From positions 1-64,000 of the forward strand of contig JAHLJZ010000072.1 of NCBI GenBank assembly GCA_025602915.1: a DNA stretch of 64,000 nucleotides, written 5' to 3'. A program made the translations under genes and the position numbers. Positions 36,701 to 48,400 of this stretch are shown in pieces; position 1 is the first letter of the stretch; each line of letters begins with the position of its first letter. The notes under the pieces were generated by a model, which ran no database searches, was not told where the DNA came from, and saw nothing but the letters and a program-made list of their open reading frames with translations. This stretch comes from Paraphysoderma sedebokerense. Its lineage: Eukaryota > Blastocladiomycota > Physodermatomycetes > Physodermatales > Physodermataceae.

Positions 36701-37342
36701 CGCCGTACGTCAAAGTCGAGATGTGGTTGAAGCTGGAGTTTAAAACGAAAACCTGAAGTAGATTCCCAAAAACACCTATTGTATATTTTCTTAAAACGCA
36801 AAAGAAAGTTCAGATATAATTACACACATAGCATCTTGATGATAGTTGGGCGCAACTCACATCGCATACATGTTATTGGTATAGTTATTATACTCGATAG
36901 TAAGAGCGGACGAAGTTCTTCAATAATTACAAAGAATGTGCATTAGTTTAGGCGACGCACGGGAATTGGAATTCTGAATGTATAAGTGTGTATTCAGCAT
37001 TTACCTCCAACTTAACCCAGAACTGATGCCTTGTTGCACCGAAGAAGAGATAGCATATTTCCCTATCAAACTAAGATTGTTTGCAAAACCTCCGCCAGCG
37101 GAATACGAAAATAGGTGCATAGAGTCGTCGGCGGTCATCACGAACAAGTGAGTTCCATTGTCTGCAGTATCCAAGATATCGGTCGTTGAGGATGCAATAC
37201 TACTGGTTTTTAGGTCTTGAAGATACCATGGAGAAGGTAACCATTGGGCGGACGTGGTATACATTCCCCCATATAGTAGTAGACTGACCCAAATTGGAAT
37301 GCAAAGGCTCCACAGAAACTTGGGCACGAAAAAAGCAAGCAT
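30741..37342 (-). CDS. Giant TIG/cadherin-like/GCC2-GCC3 membrane receptor-like protein, paralog A
   Basis: Leftmost of three tandem paralogs. Exon 1 (37342-37005) starts with a signal peptide and a WYLQDLKTSSIASSTTDILD segment shared by all three. After several short exons comes a large lectin- or propeller-like exon (about 36610-35640), with FVDATYLYIGMFNDPS and FGVSVRPNTNVFVGF. TIG/IPT-type repeats follow (35600-34600; SPTTGG-class strands, VPQWLLSSNP). Next come cadherin-like repeats (34470-32850; ITDVDEDDLVVVKI, ITPVNDPPQ) and a Cys-rich stalk of GCC2/GCC3 type (32830-32400; GYTGTRCGRCSPGYYRFNDGC). About nine membrane helices (32390-30840) precede a short basic tail. I estimate some twenty exons and roughly 1,700 residues. 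A surface receptor or adhesion role is inferred, not shown. It is convergent with the methyltransferase gene. Confidence 0.75.
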
Positions 37343-38169
37343 AATTTAAATTTAAAACTTCTAAATAGCAACAGAGAAAAAGATTATAGGCTATAGCGTG
37401 AAAAGCGATTGGAGACGTGAGTTAATCGGGGGGAACTAAATTCACTGAGAAGATCAAAATAAATGGCAGTTGAACAATACGAGTCGCGACAACTTCGCAC
37501 TTACGTGGCGAATCGGCAATGTGACTGCTTGTGAGGCAACCAACAGATATGGGAATCTCATACAGTGCATGTCAGCACATTATTCACTAGGGATTTTTCA
37601 TTTTGCTGAAGAGGATTCAACTCTGAGGTCTCTGTGATAAGTGTTACGCGTTTTAATAACTGTATAATCAAAAGCAAGTTGGATTGATGGTTGTGATGAC
37701 CGCATTATGGCGACAAAGCCTAGAGCAGCATTATGGATATTGAAGTATACTAACATATCAATATACTTATGAAAAATGGCTGATTTAGGGAAGTCACCTT
37801 TGAGGCGGTTTGAACGTTTTGAATACTAAGATTTCGGATGCCAATCACTGAGGTATCAGGTGTCTCCAATTTCATCGCTTGATCTTCCAATGAGCTGATT
37901 TATGCTCAGGGCTGGTGAACGGCTGATAAGCGTATTGCTATTCGACATCATTATTATTGGTGATTTATTTTGGTTATCCTTGCGAATGATAAAGAGCAAG
38001 CAAAAATACTATTCTCCGACCACGAAGTTGCACCACTATTTTATCATAATTTGAAGATATTATCATTTGGTTATGCGTAATCAAATAGTAAACTTGACTT
38101 TTTTATTGATTGCATGAATCATTTACGATTTACATTACAAGAACATAGCGCCTTAGCCATACAAATGAC
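37343..38169. other. Intergenic between receptor paralogs A and B
   Basis: About 830 bp, expected to hold the paralog A promoter and the paralog B 3' flank. AT-rich, no open frame of note and no motif shared obviously with the B-C gap. Confidence 0.4.
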
Positions 38170-41100
38170 TCACGAAAAAAAAGCTTCACTTGTCTTATGC
38201 ACATTTATTTCTGAAACTTCAACCTTAGACGACTCTGCATTGCTCTTTCTAAACCTTGCAAACTCAGTAGTTAATCTAAAATTGCTAAAACTTTCCCGAA
38301 TTATTGTCGAAGTTAATCTTAAATTGCTGAAACTTTCCCGAATTATTGTCCCTACCACCCATGCGATAAAGCCACAAATAAAAACTATTATCAATATGAT
38401 AATGACTAGTCCGTGCAACGAATTGGAAAGTCTGTCGAAGTGGAAGGTTAGCCCGAAGCCTAGTACGAGCATTGATGTTACATTGGACAAAATGTCAAAC
38501 TTATTTAATACAGGGAATTGGTAAGGACGCCACCGCGCGACGAGTTCAACACTGCAAAAGAGAAATAACAGAGTGAGAATTATCTGCAAACCGACATATC
38601 TGGGTATTATTCACAAAAATAATAGTCGAAGTGATCAGTCCAAAGGATTTATCAGGCAAGTCAATTTAAAACATTGTGTACCTGGTGAAAAATATATTGA
38701 CGACAACCAAAAAAAGTTTTTGAAATAATTGCACCACACTCATAAACTGATAATCAGTCTTAAACTCATGATTTGTATTCATTATCGCCTCAGAAAATAA
38801 TTGAAATTTGTCCCAGATGGAATTGACTTTGGCCGAAGTATCGCGGGCACGACGAGCTGCGTAAGAGAATATTACACTCACAACCGGAATTCCTAGCACG
38901 TAACAACTTAAATGATTTGAAGTGTGAAACTTTTTTTCAGATAAGAAAAATGATGTAAGCTATAGCAACGTACCATAAACCTGCCATTGCGTATGGTAGG
39001 TCTTGATAGTACCATGACTCATAGCAGCGTAAACTTGGGTCCGAATCTAATTATTTAAAAATTCAAGTCAGGCTATTCGACGCCTCCAAGGAAGAAGGAA
39101 GATCTAACCTAAGTAACTCAAATTGTCGGCTTCCTTCGTGCAATCAAACATCCTGTTATACGGAAATCATCAGAACACTTAATATAAATACCAGAACCAT
39201 AGAAACGCAAACGGCTTATACGAACGCAAGGGAGCTAGTTGCGACATGTACGAACAATAGATTCAAGAACGACATGTAGCCTTTAAACACTCGAACCAAT
39301 GCTGTCCCATCTGCAATTTGATCTACTGATTTTTTCCCTGATGGTTTGGATACATCAATTATGTGCTTGAGGAAGGGTGCCGACACATCAATTATATGTT
39401 TGAAGAGGGGTACGGACAAGGCAAATATTAACGCAAACAGTGGAATCGATAACGACAGTTTCATCTTGAAACTAAAATCAAATGATTGTCCGGTGACCAG
39501 ACACTCCGGACTGACAAGCTCAACATTGAAATTGACGAAGGAGAGCCAGCTGAACAATTGAAGTAAAGGTTCCGGCCAATTTAAACGCATCTGTCGCAAT
39601 AATAATATAGTTTGTATGAAGTTTACGAGAATACAGACAAGCCCGAATCTGTTGTAAAAATGTAAGAATTGTTTTAGTCTCCCCTGTGATAGGCATACAT
39701 TCGAAGAAAAAGGAAACTAGGAAACTAACGCAGCTCCTCTTTTTTTCCTAGAAATTCTTATTATCAGATTAAATGCGCACGCTATGAGGATTATGACAAC
39801 GATTATAAGAATGAGTTGAAGAGCCGCACTCTGTTCTCCGCATTTCCGACAAACATCGTTGAGTCGATGATATCCGGGACTGCATCGACCACATCGAGTT
39901 CCAGTATACCCGATAGAGCATGGGAGAAATGGACTCCCTGGACATGCATTCATCTGGAAGAAGGTCCGTTTGTTAGTCAAGTCATTTTAGGATTGCAATG
40001 CTTATAATGTAAGTACCGGGAAACAGGGGAGAAATGTGGTATTATCATGTGAACGCCACCAGCCATATTTCGGATAGGGAAACTGACTACCATCGGAGCT
40101 ACATATAGCACCTTACAGATCGCTCATCAGCTTCTTCGTCGGTTTTTAGAGGACGATGAAAAATAACAACATACCTTCAAGGCATTCAGTACAAATGGGG
40201 CCATTGTCACTAAAAATATTATTCACAAGGCCTACAGAAGAGACGAGAATTCGACGTTATTCACTTTCGCAAGAAATTGCTAAAATCATGTGACGAACCA
40301 GGTGGACATTTGAATGAGAAAAGGTAAGTGCAACTTTTAGATGTTGCTTTTTGCGAATCGATCACCGCAATGGTAAAATTGGGATGCGGGTACACGCCAC
40401 CGTTTGAATTTGAGAAATACGTCAGTTCCGGTGACGAAAAGAGATCGCCCGATTTTAAGGTTTTCTTTGTCAAGCGCACGATCAAGTTCCCTTTGACAGG
40501 AGCCTCGATAAGATGGTATGTCAAATTTGTGTCGTCGATATCTGCGGAATCTATGCGAACCACCGCAGTTGCAGATGTATTTGTGATAAATTCGGTGGAT
40601 AATTCAATAACATTGGGATTATCGCACGATAACAGTGGGAAATCGTTCACAGCTGAGATTTCAAACGTTACAGCCTCAAAAATTGTAACAACACGATCCG
40701 AGTATGAGATATCAAAGCGCTGTAGATTGTTAGGTTCTGTGAACCCATCCTTTTGAGGAACAAATAAAAGTTGGTAAGGAGGACCTTTGATTTCGGATCC
40801 TTCGCCAAGTGGTGAGGATCTGGTGATATCTGAAGTTCCCAGATTTTGCGAGAAGGGGTAAAGCGATCCGGCAATACTTAAATTGTAAATCTTTACCATC
40901 AACAAGTCATTTTCATCCACGTCAGTGATGTTAAAAAAGAATACTGCCGGCGTGTCCTCAATAACAGTCAAGTTAAGGGACGTCCGATTGAAGACGGGTG
41001 GATCTATGTTATGTTTAATAAAGCTATACTTGAGAATAAAGCGGACCTTAAACAATTGAAAATGATCAAACAAACCATTCACTGGCCTGACGTTCAGTAC

Positions 41101-44100
41101 AATCGTGCCATTGAGCGTTGATTCAAGGTTTTGATCATTCGCTTTAAAAACGATAATATCGTATGGGGATCCGTAACCATCTTTTAATGGACGATATATT
41201 GCAGAGTGTGTGTTGGTTGGTAAAACGAACGGCGTGTCCATTATCTCAATCCAACTTGAACTATTCAGGTTACCCGCTTGAATCGTAAGTGCACCGTATC
41301 GAGGCAAGGAAAGTATAGTGAGGGTAATATTTTTCGCGTCGGCCTGATCAGGATCATCCACATTAAATTCTACGACGGCGGTAGAATCCTCATCCAATAT
41401 AATCATAGCAGAGCGAGGAACCGGAGGGTCCGGTACGGCCTCAATCGTGATGCTAATGGTTTCAACTGATGACTGAACCCCCTTGTCATCCATAGCAAAC
41501 ACTTGAAACGAATCATTGCCAAAAACGTTCTGCAAGGGAACATACAGCACCCTGGACTGGAAATTCAGAACAGGTACAGGCGCAAGGGAAGCGTTTATTA
41601 GACTACTCTTCGTGCCGGTAGGTGTAATTTGGTAAAGAGTTCCAAGACGAGAGTTTGAAGAAACGAATACTTGCACAGTGTCCTCGGAGTTAGGGTCAAA
41701 AGCGGAAATCTCGAGGAATAATAATTCGTCTTCCTTCACTACTGCGTGGACCGGACGGACAACAGGAGGAATATTGACAGAACCAGTACGAAATTCCGCA
41801 GGATCCGTTTCGGCATTTTGCTGGCCTTCAACCCACACGGATATTTTGAACCGAGAGTACAGAGGCAAGCTAACGTTTGTGAAGTCGCTACAGTGGAAAA
41901 GTGAGTTAACAACTGTTTCGGTATTTGTCAAAGCTATTGTGCGCTACCATTTTAGACTGCTGTGGGCTAACCAAGTAACGACTGGGCAGACAAAACTCTG
42001 AGTGGTATTGAGCTCATGAAAGTGTATACTCCGATGGGCGTTGGGAGGTCCAAAGTTTGCACCTTCAATATACATAGTCTACATCAGATGCTGGTTAATT
42101 CTCAGCGTATTATGCATAATAGCAAGATAATATTAGAGGGAAAACTCACTGGGTTGCTAGATAGTAACCACTGTGGAACAACACTTGAAATTTTGGGTAT
42201 ATCAGATGACAACAGTACCGTATTTGAATTTTGCCCGTTAACCTGCATTAGCAACGACACGCTTTGCCCAGCCAGTTCAGGTGTTATACAACTCACGAAT
42301 GAATCATTATACAATTGCGGAAGGAGACACTGGTTTGACCCTATCAATATCGAAAGATTTGCCGTTGTAGCGTCACAAGGAGAAAATGTCGATGAACATA
42401 GACCGAAGCCATTCCCCCTGTTATAAGCTTATTAAAACTAGTCTGCAATGATGTTGAACTAAAACGATTCGTACGATATGTAAATGGTCTTGCCGCCGGT
42501 CGTAGGACTTGAAGGAGGTGAAACTGAGGAAATGACTGGTGGTTGATAATCTATATAAACTAATTCCGAACTGTTCGCCTTAGCACCTAGGTTGATGACA
42601 ACCAAATTGTTTCTTCCGGTTCCTTCAATCAAAAGCCAATCAGTTTTTTGTATGAATACCTTCGAAATAGAAAATGTCAAACCAGGTGGAATAGCACAGC
42701 CAAATGCAGTGCCGTTCAGCTGGAAGGGGTCACCGCATAATTTTCCACCAACAGTGATATTTATCGGCCCTTGAACAATCCCCATATCGCTGGTTATTAA
42801 AGTGACGTTGAAACCCACTGATTGCAGGGTATACTCCAGTCAATATTAGGCTCAACCAATGGAATAAATTGAAAGAATCTTACTGGTGGATCCTTGGGCG
42901 GGGTGAACGGAAAATAGCTGTAGCTGAACTGCTAGAATTCCGGAAAGTTTAGCGCTTGGTTTATACGAGACTGAACCAAAGACGACCCACAAATCGTACG
43001 GCCCTGTGATAAAAAGTTCGTTAAAGCACCCAAATTCATTGTTGAACAGGATACAAACCGATGCCTGTTACGCTGCCAGGTATTTGAGTGGATAACACAT
43101 TTTGAGCGACCCACGTTACTGAAGTACATAGCAATCCGTTGAACATTACGGATGGGATAACACCAGACAACGACAGTGGAAGAGATTCGAATTGAACCTG
43201 TATAACTTCATCAGGAAGGACACGCATTGGTCGGGTGGATAAAATAGATGTGATTTTGAGAGGTACAAATTGCAGCGCTATTATATTGCTAAATCCGGGG
43301 GTTGTGTTAGGAGAGTCCAATCGACCGTTGGTACGTCCAATCACCACAAAACCGTTGTCACTTTGAGGAATTATTTTCGCAAAATTTTCTTTCCCAATCG
43401 TTGAGATTATCATGTGTCCTTGCACTCCCAAAGTATCAGCGTTAATATCGCAAACAATCATTTCGTAATCACCGTAAGAGATAGAATTATTCAAGGTTGC
43501 CGTGAATCCGACGAACACATTATTCTTTGATCCTACTGTAAGACCGAATTCAGGAATGGAGTTTGGAAAATTGATTTGATATGGCAAATTTGCCGTGGCT
43601 ATTTGCTGGAACGTGTCGCTTCTTTTATAGAGCACAAACGGACTGGCTACTAGATTGCCACTACGATGAAGAAAGTACGAGAATTTGTCTGACGAATTTT
43701 TTGCAATCGACGGATTAAATCTCATGAATGTGCCACTAACACTGACACTTCTAACAGTAGTCAAGGATGCGGTAGAATATTCTTCCAAAGAATTTTGTGA
43801 GGTCCAAATGCAAATTCTTGATGGATTCATATTGCACTCAAAATCAATTGCCAAAATCGGTCGAGTGGTACTGAATGCATTGGCCCCGACGGAAATTGCC
43901 CCAGATTGATATACTGATTTTGAGAGCCAAAATCCTATCGTTGACTGCGTTCCAGTGATTGAGGGATCGTTGAATATTCCAATATAAAGATGCGACGAGT
44001 CCACAAACGTTGAAAATCGACTGAAATGTTAATGCTGTGAGCAAACATTACCATCATTCGTTGAACAGTCAAACGCATGACATACGGATTTGCAAAGTCA

Positions 44101-44768
44101 GATAGCCAATACTGCTCTGCCCCTTGAAACCCGCCGTACTTCAATGTAGACATAGAACTGAAATTGCCAGAGTCGATGACAGTGATTCGAAGTTCACCGT
44201 ATGAACCATTGAGAGTGTATGTTCTATTTGATCAAGATATGAATAAGTTCAACTAATTATTTAACCCTTGTGATATTATTGTACTCTACTTACATAGCGT
44301 AGAGGTCATTGTTATATTTGTTGTACTCAAGAGCGAAAGCAGAGGACGTTCTTCGGAAGAATACAAGAAAATAAATATGAAGAAGACGCACAAGCTGAAG
44401 AATGATTTAATAAAAAGATGTAATTACCTCCAATCTAGTCCAGTATTAATTCCTTGTTGGACAGAAGGAGATATAGTGAATTTCCCAATGAAATCGACGG
44501 TTGAAGTAGGTCCTCCAGCTGCCGAATAGGAGAACAAATGCAAAGTGCTATCAGAACTCACGACAAATATGTGTGTTCCATTGTCAGTAGTCGCTAATAT
44601 ATCAGTTGTTGAAGATGCAATACTGCTCGTGTTGACATTCTGCAGGTACCACGGCGACGCGAAGGGTTGGGCAGAGACCAAGTGCAGTGCGTCCCGCAGT
44701 AAGATGACGCAAGTCAGAATGTAGAAACTCCAAGATATATTCCGCATGAATGAATGCATATTTTCCAC
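38170..44768 (-). CDS. Giant TIG/cadherin-like/GCC2-GCC3 membrane receptor-like protein, paralog B
   Basis: Middle paralog, same order of domains as its neighbours. Exon 1 (44768-44428) carries a signal peptide, YILTCVILLRDALHLVSAQP. The large exon at about 44018-43070 holds the FVDSSHLYIGIFNDPS domain. TIG-type repeats lie at about 42980-42080, followed by cadherin-like repeats at about 41910-40320 with DVDENDLLMVKIYNLSIAG. The GCC2/GCC3 module at 39960-39830 reads GYTGTRCGRCSPGYHRLNDVC, and membrane helices follow to about 38340. Two cytoplasmic-loop regions have short in-frame tandem duplications (39349-39414 and 38270-38353) that neither A nor C has. The tail is SKVEVSEINVHKTSEAFF. Exon number is about twenty by comparison; not every splice site was fixed. 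Function is inferred only as a cell-surface protein. Confidence 0.75.
38270..38353 (-). repeat. In-frame 42-bp tandem duplication in paralog B
   Basis: Two adjacent units, 38270-38311 and 38312-38353, start GTTAATCT on the plus strand and differ at only a few positions. Read in the gene they duplicate 14 residues around IIRESFSNLRLT / IIRESFSNFRLT just after the last membrane helix. Confidence 0.85.
39349..39414 (-). repeat. In-frame 33-bp tandem duplication in paralog B
   Basis: Units 39349-39381 and 39382-39414 are similar (ACATCAATTAT core in each) and repeat 11 residues, LFKHIIDVSAP / FLKHIIDVSKP, in a predicted loop between membrane helices. The units have diverged more than those of the 42-bp duplication. 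Confidence 0.75.
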
Positions 44769-45410
44769 TTAATAGGCGACTATAGGTTCAAATTGTAAAT
44801 ATAAAGTGACGAGATGGATAATAAACTGAAAGAGGACACATCAATGCGATATCTGAGCGCTGAATCGAAGCTCGCGTCAGAGCGGAGCCCGAGAGCCCAG
44901 ACCAACAGCGGAAGAATTTATTCAAATTTAATTTTCGCCGTGCACAATAAACATCGCTCACATACATCTAAGGAATTCTCGAGCGATCGAGGTCTGAATT
45001 CTGAAAAGGTCTGCACCGGTCTGCGCTGTTTAAGAACGAAGAAACGCAGGAATATCGAACGCAAGAAAGGGCCGCTAAGATGGAAGTATTTTTGACTTAA
45101 CTTTTGCCATGCAACATCGATGTGACTGTTTTAGTACCTGCCCCGGACCTCGAAAAAGTATTTATTCAAAGTGAAGAGTACCTGCGAATTCCATAAACAG
45201 CCGTCCTCCTCAAATTGCGACTACGGACTTTGGGGTACTATGGGTAATCGGTGGTCATTGGGCCATTTCAGTATGGTTTTATTTTGCCTGCACTCTACCC
45301 CTCGGCTCCACCATGGATTAGCCGATAGCGAGAGCAACATCATCTAGAAGCATAAAACAGTACAAATGATACCCGCAAGAGCTCCGGGCGCTTACGGCAA
45401 TTTTGAAGTC
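44769..45410. other. Intergenic between receptor paralogs B and C
   Basis: About 640 bp. One plus-strand open frame of 93 codons (44814-45095) is Lys/Arg/Ser-rich with no recognisable motif; I treat it as chance. No repeat or RNA gene seen. Confidence 0.4.
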
Positions 45411-48400
45411 TCATAAAAGCAAAGCTCCACTCGACTTGGTCACATTTAGTTCGGAGACATTAGTATTAGCAGATCCTGCATTACTCTTTCGGAACCCTTT
45501 GAATCTAGCCATCAATTGCAAATTCATCAAACTCTCCAAAACTATGGCACCCAGCACCCAGATGATAAACCCACAGATTACAATTATTATCAGAATGATA
45601 ATGACCAATCCGTGAAGGGAATTTGAAAGTTTGTCGAAATGAAAGGTCAATCCTAAACCTAATACCATCATTGATGCTACGTTGGACAACATGTCGAACG
45701 TGTTGAGGATAAAAAATTCGTATGGTCGACACTGTGCTACCAGGAGAACGCTAGTAAATAAAAAGAACTGGGTAAGAATAATTTGAAGACCAGTATATCT
45801 AGCGATGCGCGAAAAATAAGAGAGAAAGAGAAATACAAGAGGGTCAGTCAGTGCAAAGCCCTAGATCAAATAGCACATGAAAATGGGAGAAGTGAATTGT
45901 ACTTGGTGAAAAATATATTGACGACGACCATAAAAAGTTTCTGGAATAATTGAACTACGGTGACAAACTGGTAATCAGCCTTAAACTCGTGATTCGTGCT
46001 CATTATCTTCTCAGAGAATACTTGAAACTTGTGCCAAACTGAATTAGATTTTACGGGATGTTTGTTTGCAGTTAGAGCAGCATATGAGATTATGACGCTC
46101 ATCAAAGGAATCCCGAAGACATAGCAGCTTGATGAATTTAAATGATTAGGGAATATGCTTACAACGAATCGCTATAGCCCGTGCCACCTACCATAAACCA
46201 GCAATACCATATGGTAAATCCTGATAGTACCATGATTCGTAACATCGAAGACTGGGATCTGAATCTAATAAGAAAAAACATAAAGGTTAACTTTTTGAGA
46301 CCAGATACAAGCATAGAAGCAAGTCCAACCTAAGTAGCTGAAATTATCTGCTTCCTGTGTGCAATCGAACAACCTTCATAAGGAATGTCAGAGTGTCAGT
46401 CACTAAAGTGACATAGCATTACGACAGAATGACGGATACAAACGCAAGAGAACTGGTTGCAACATGAACAAACAGTAAATTTAAGAATGACATGTAAGCT
46501 TTAAAAAGTCGCACTAATGTTTTAGGCTTAGAATCTCCTTCCAATGCTCTCCTACTTTTTAGCTTTCCATGACTCAGCACATGGGTAACGAAGGGAACTA
46601 AAGAAGCGATTACCAAAGCGACCAGGGGAATCGATAACGACAACTTCATCTTGAAACTAAAATCAAACGATTGTTCGGTGACGAGACACTCAGGACTGGC
46701 GAGTTCAACATTGAAATTGATGAATGAGAGCCAACTGAATAAATGCAGTAAAGTTTCTGGCCAATTTAAACGCATCTGTCGCAGTAATAATACAGTCTGA
46801 ATGAAGTTTACAAGGATACTAACGAGCCCAAATCTATATAACAGCGTATTGGTGAGAACTAAATGATGAGTGATTGAGTTCAGAAAATTGACTAACGTGG
46901 CGCCTCTCTTCTTCCTCGAGATTTTTAAAACCACAATAAATGCGCAGGCAATAATGACAATGATGCCACAAATAATGGCAAGCTGAACCGCCCCACTTTG
47001 TTCCCCACACTTGCGACAACCATCGTTGAAACGGTAATATCCAGGGCTACATCTTCCGCATCGCGTCCCTTCATAACCAGCAGAACAGGGAAGAAATGGG
47101 CTACCTGGGCATGCATTCATCTAATGAATGTTCCAAAGGTTAAAATGGTGCTTGTTTTACCCACATCCGGGAAATACTTACCGGAAAACACGGAAGAAAC
47201 GTTGTGCTATCTTCTGAGCGCCACCAGCCGAACTTTGGATGCGGAAACTGACTACCGTCCGAACTGCAAACAGCACCTAAATATCGACTATGTCAGAACC
47301 TATAATTGAAACGACTACATTAGACAACTACGACGAACCCTCAGGACATTCGGTACAAATGGGGCCATTTCTATTAAAAATGTTATTCACTAGACCTATA
47401 AAACAATCAACGCAAGATTAGGGAAGCCAGCGAAATAAAAGTAGATTGAGGGAATGAGAACAAAACCTGGTGGGCATTTGAAGGAATTGACGTAGGTACA
47501 GTTGGCGGACGTCAAGTTATGCGCATCCTGCACTACCACTGTAAAGTTTGCAAACGGGTACTCCCCGCCTTGCGACTGCGAGTGATATGTCAACAATGGT
47601 GATACAAAGACATCGCCCGATTTTAGGGCCTCAGATGTCAAAGTAGCATTCAATTTGCCTTTCACTGGGGCTTTCAAAAGAATGTAAGTTAAGTCGGTGT
47701 CGTCGACATCTGTAGCGACTATACGAATATTCACACTCGCGGACGTATTTGTGATAAATTCGGTGGATAACTCTATAACTGTGGGATTTCCGCAGGATAT
47801 TTGGGGTGGATCGTTCACGGGGATGATCTCAAATGATATTTCATCAGAAAATGTACTGAAGCGGTCGGAATATGAGAGGTCAAAACTTTGTAAACTGTTG
47901 GCGTTTGTAAACACATCTCTTTGAGGAACAAATAAAAGTTGGTATGGCGGCCCTTTAATTTCGGAACCTTCACCAAGAGGTGAAGATTTAATGATATCTG
48001 AATCACGCAAATTTTGGGAGAAAGGGTATAAGGATCCGGCAATGCTTAAGTTATGTATCTTCACTGTCAACTGATCATTCTCATCTACGTCAGTGATATT
48101 AAACTCGAATATCGCCGGTGTATCCTCGAAGACTGACAGGTACAGAGAAGTTTTGTTGAATACCGGAAGATCTGGTTGATATTTAAAAGTGCAGTCAGTA
48201 TAATCGCCAAAACGATAGTACAAATAATAAAAGAAACAACGCAGGCAAGGTTCAACATACCATTAATTGGCATCACATTCAGCACAATCGTGCCATTGAC
48301 AGTCGATTCCGCGTCTGAATCATTAGCTTTGAACACGATAGTACCGTATGGCGAGCCACTGCCATCCTTTAATGGACGATATGTCGCCGAAGTGACATTA

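Noticed and set aside
44814-45095. 93-codon plus-strand frame between receptor paralogs B and C
   Set aside because: Basic, low-information sequence with no motif, no splice continuation and no homology I recognise.
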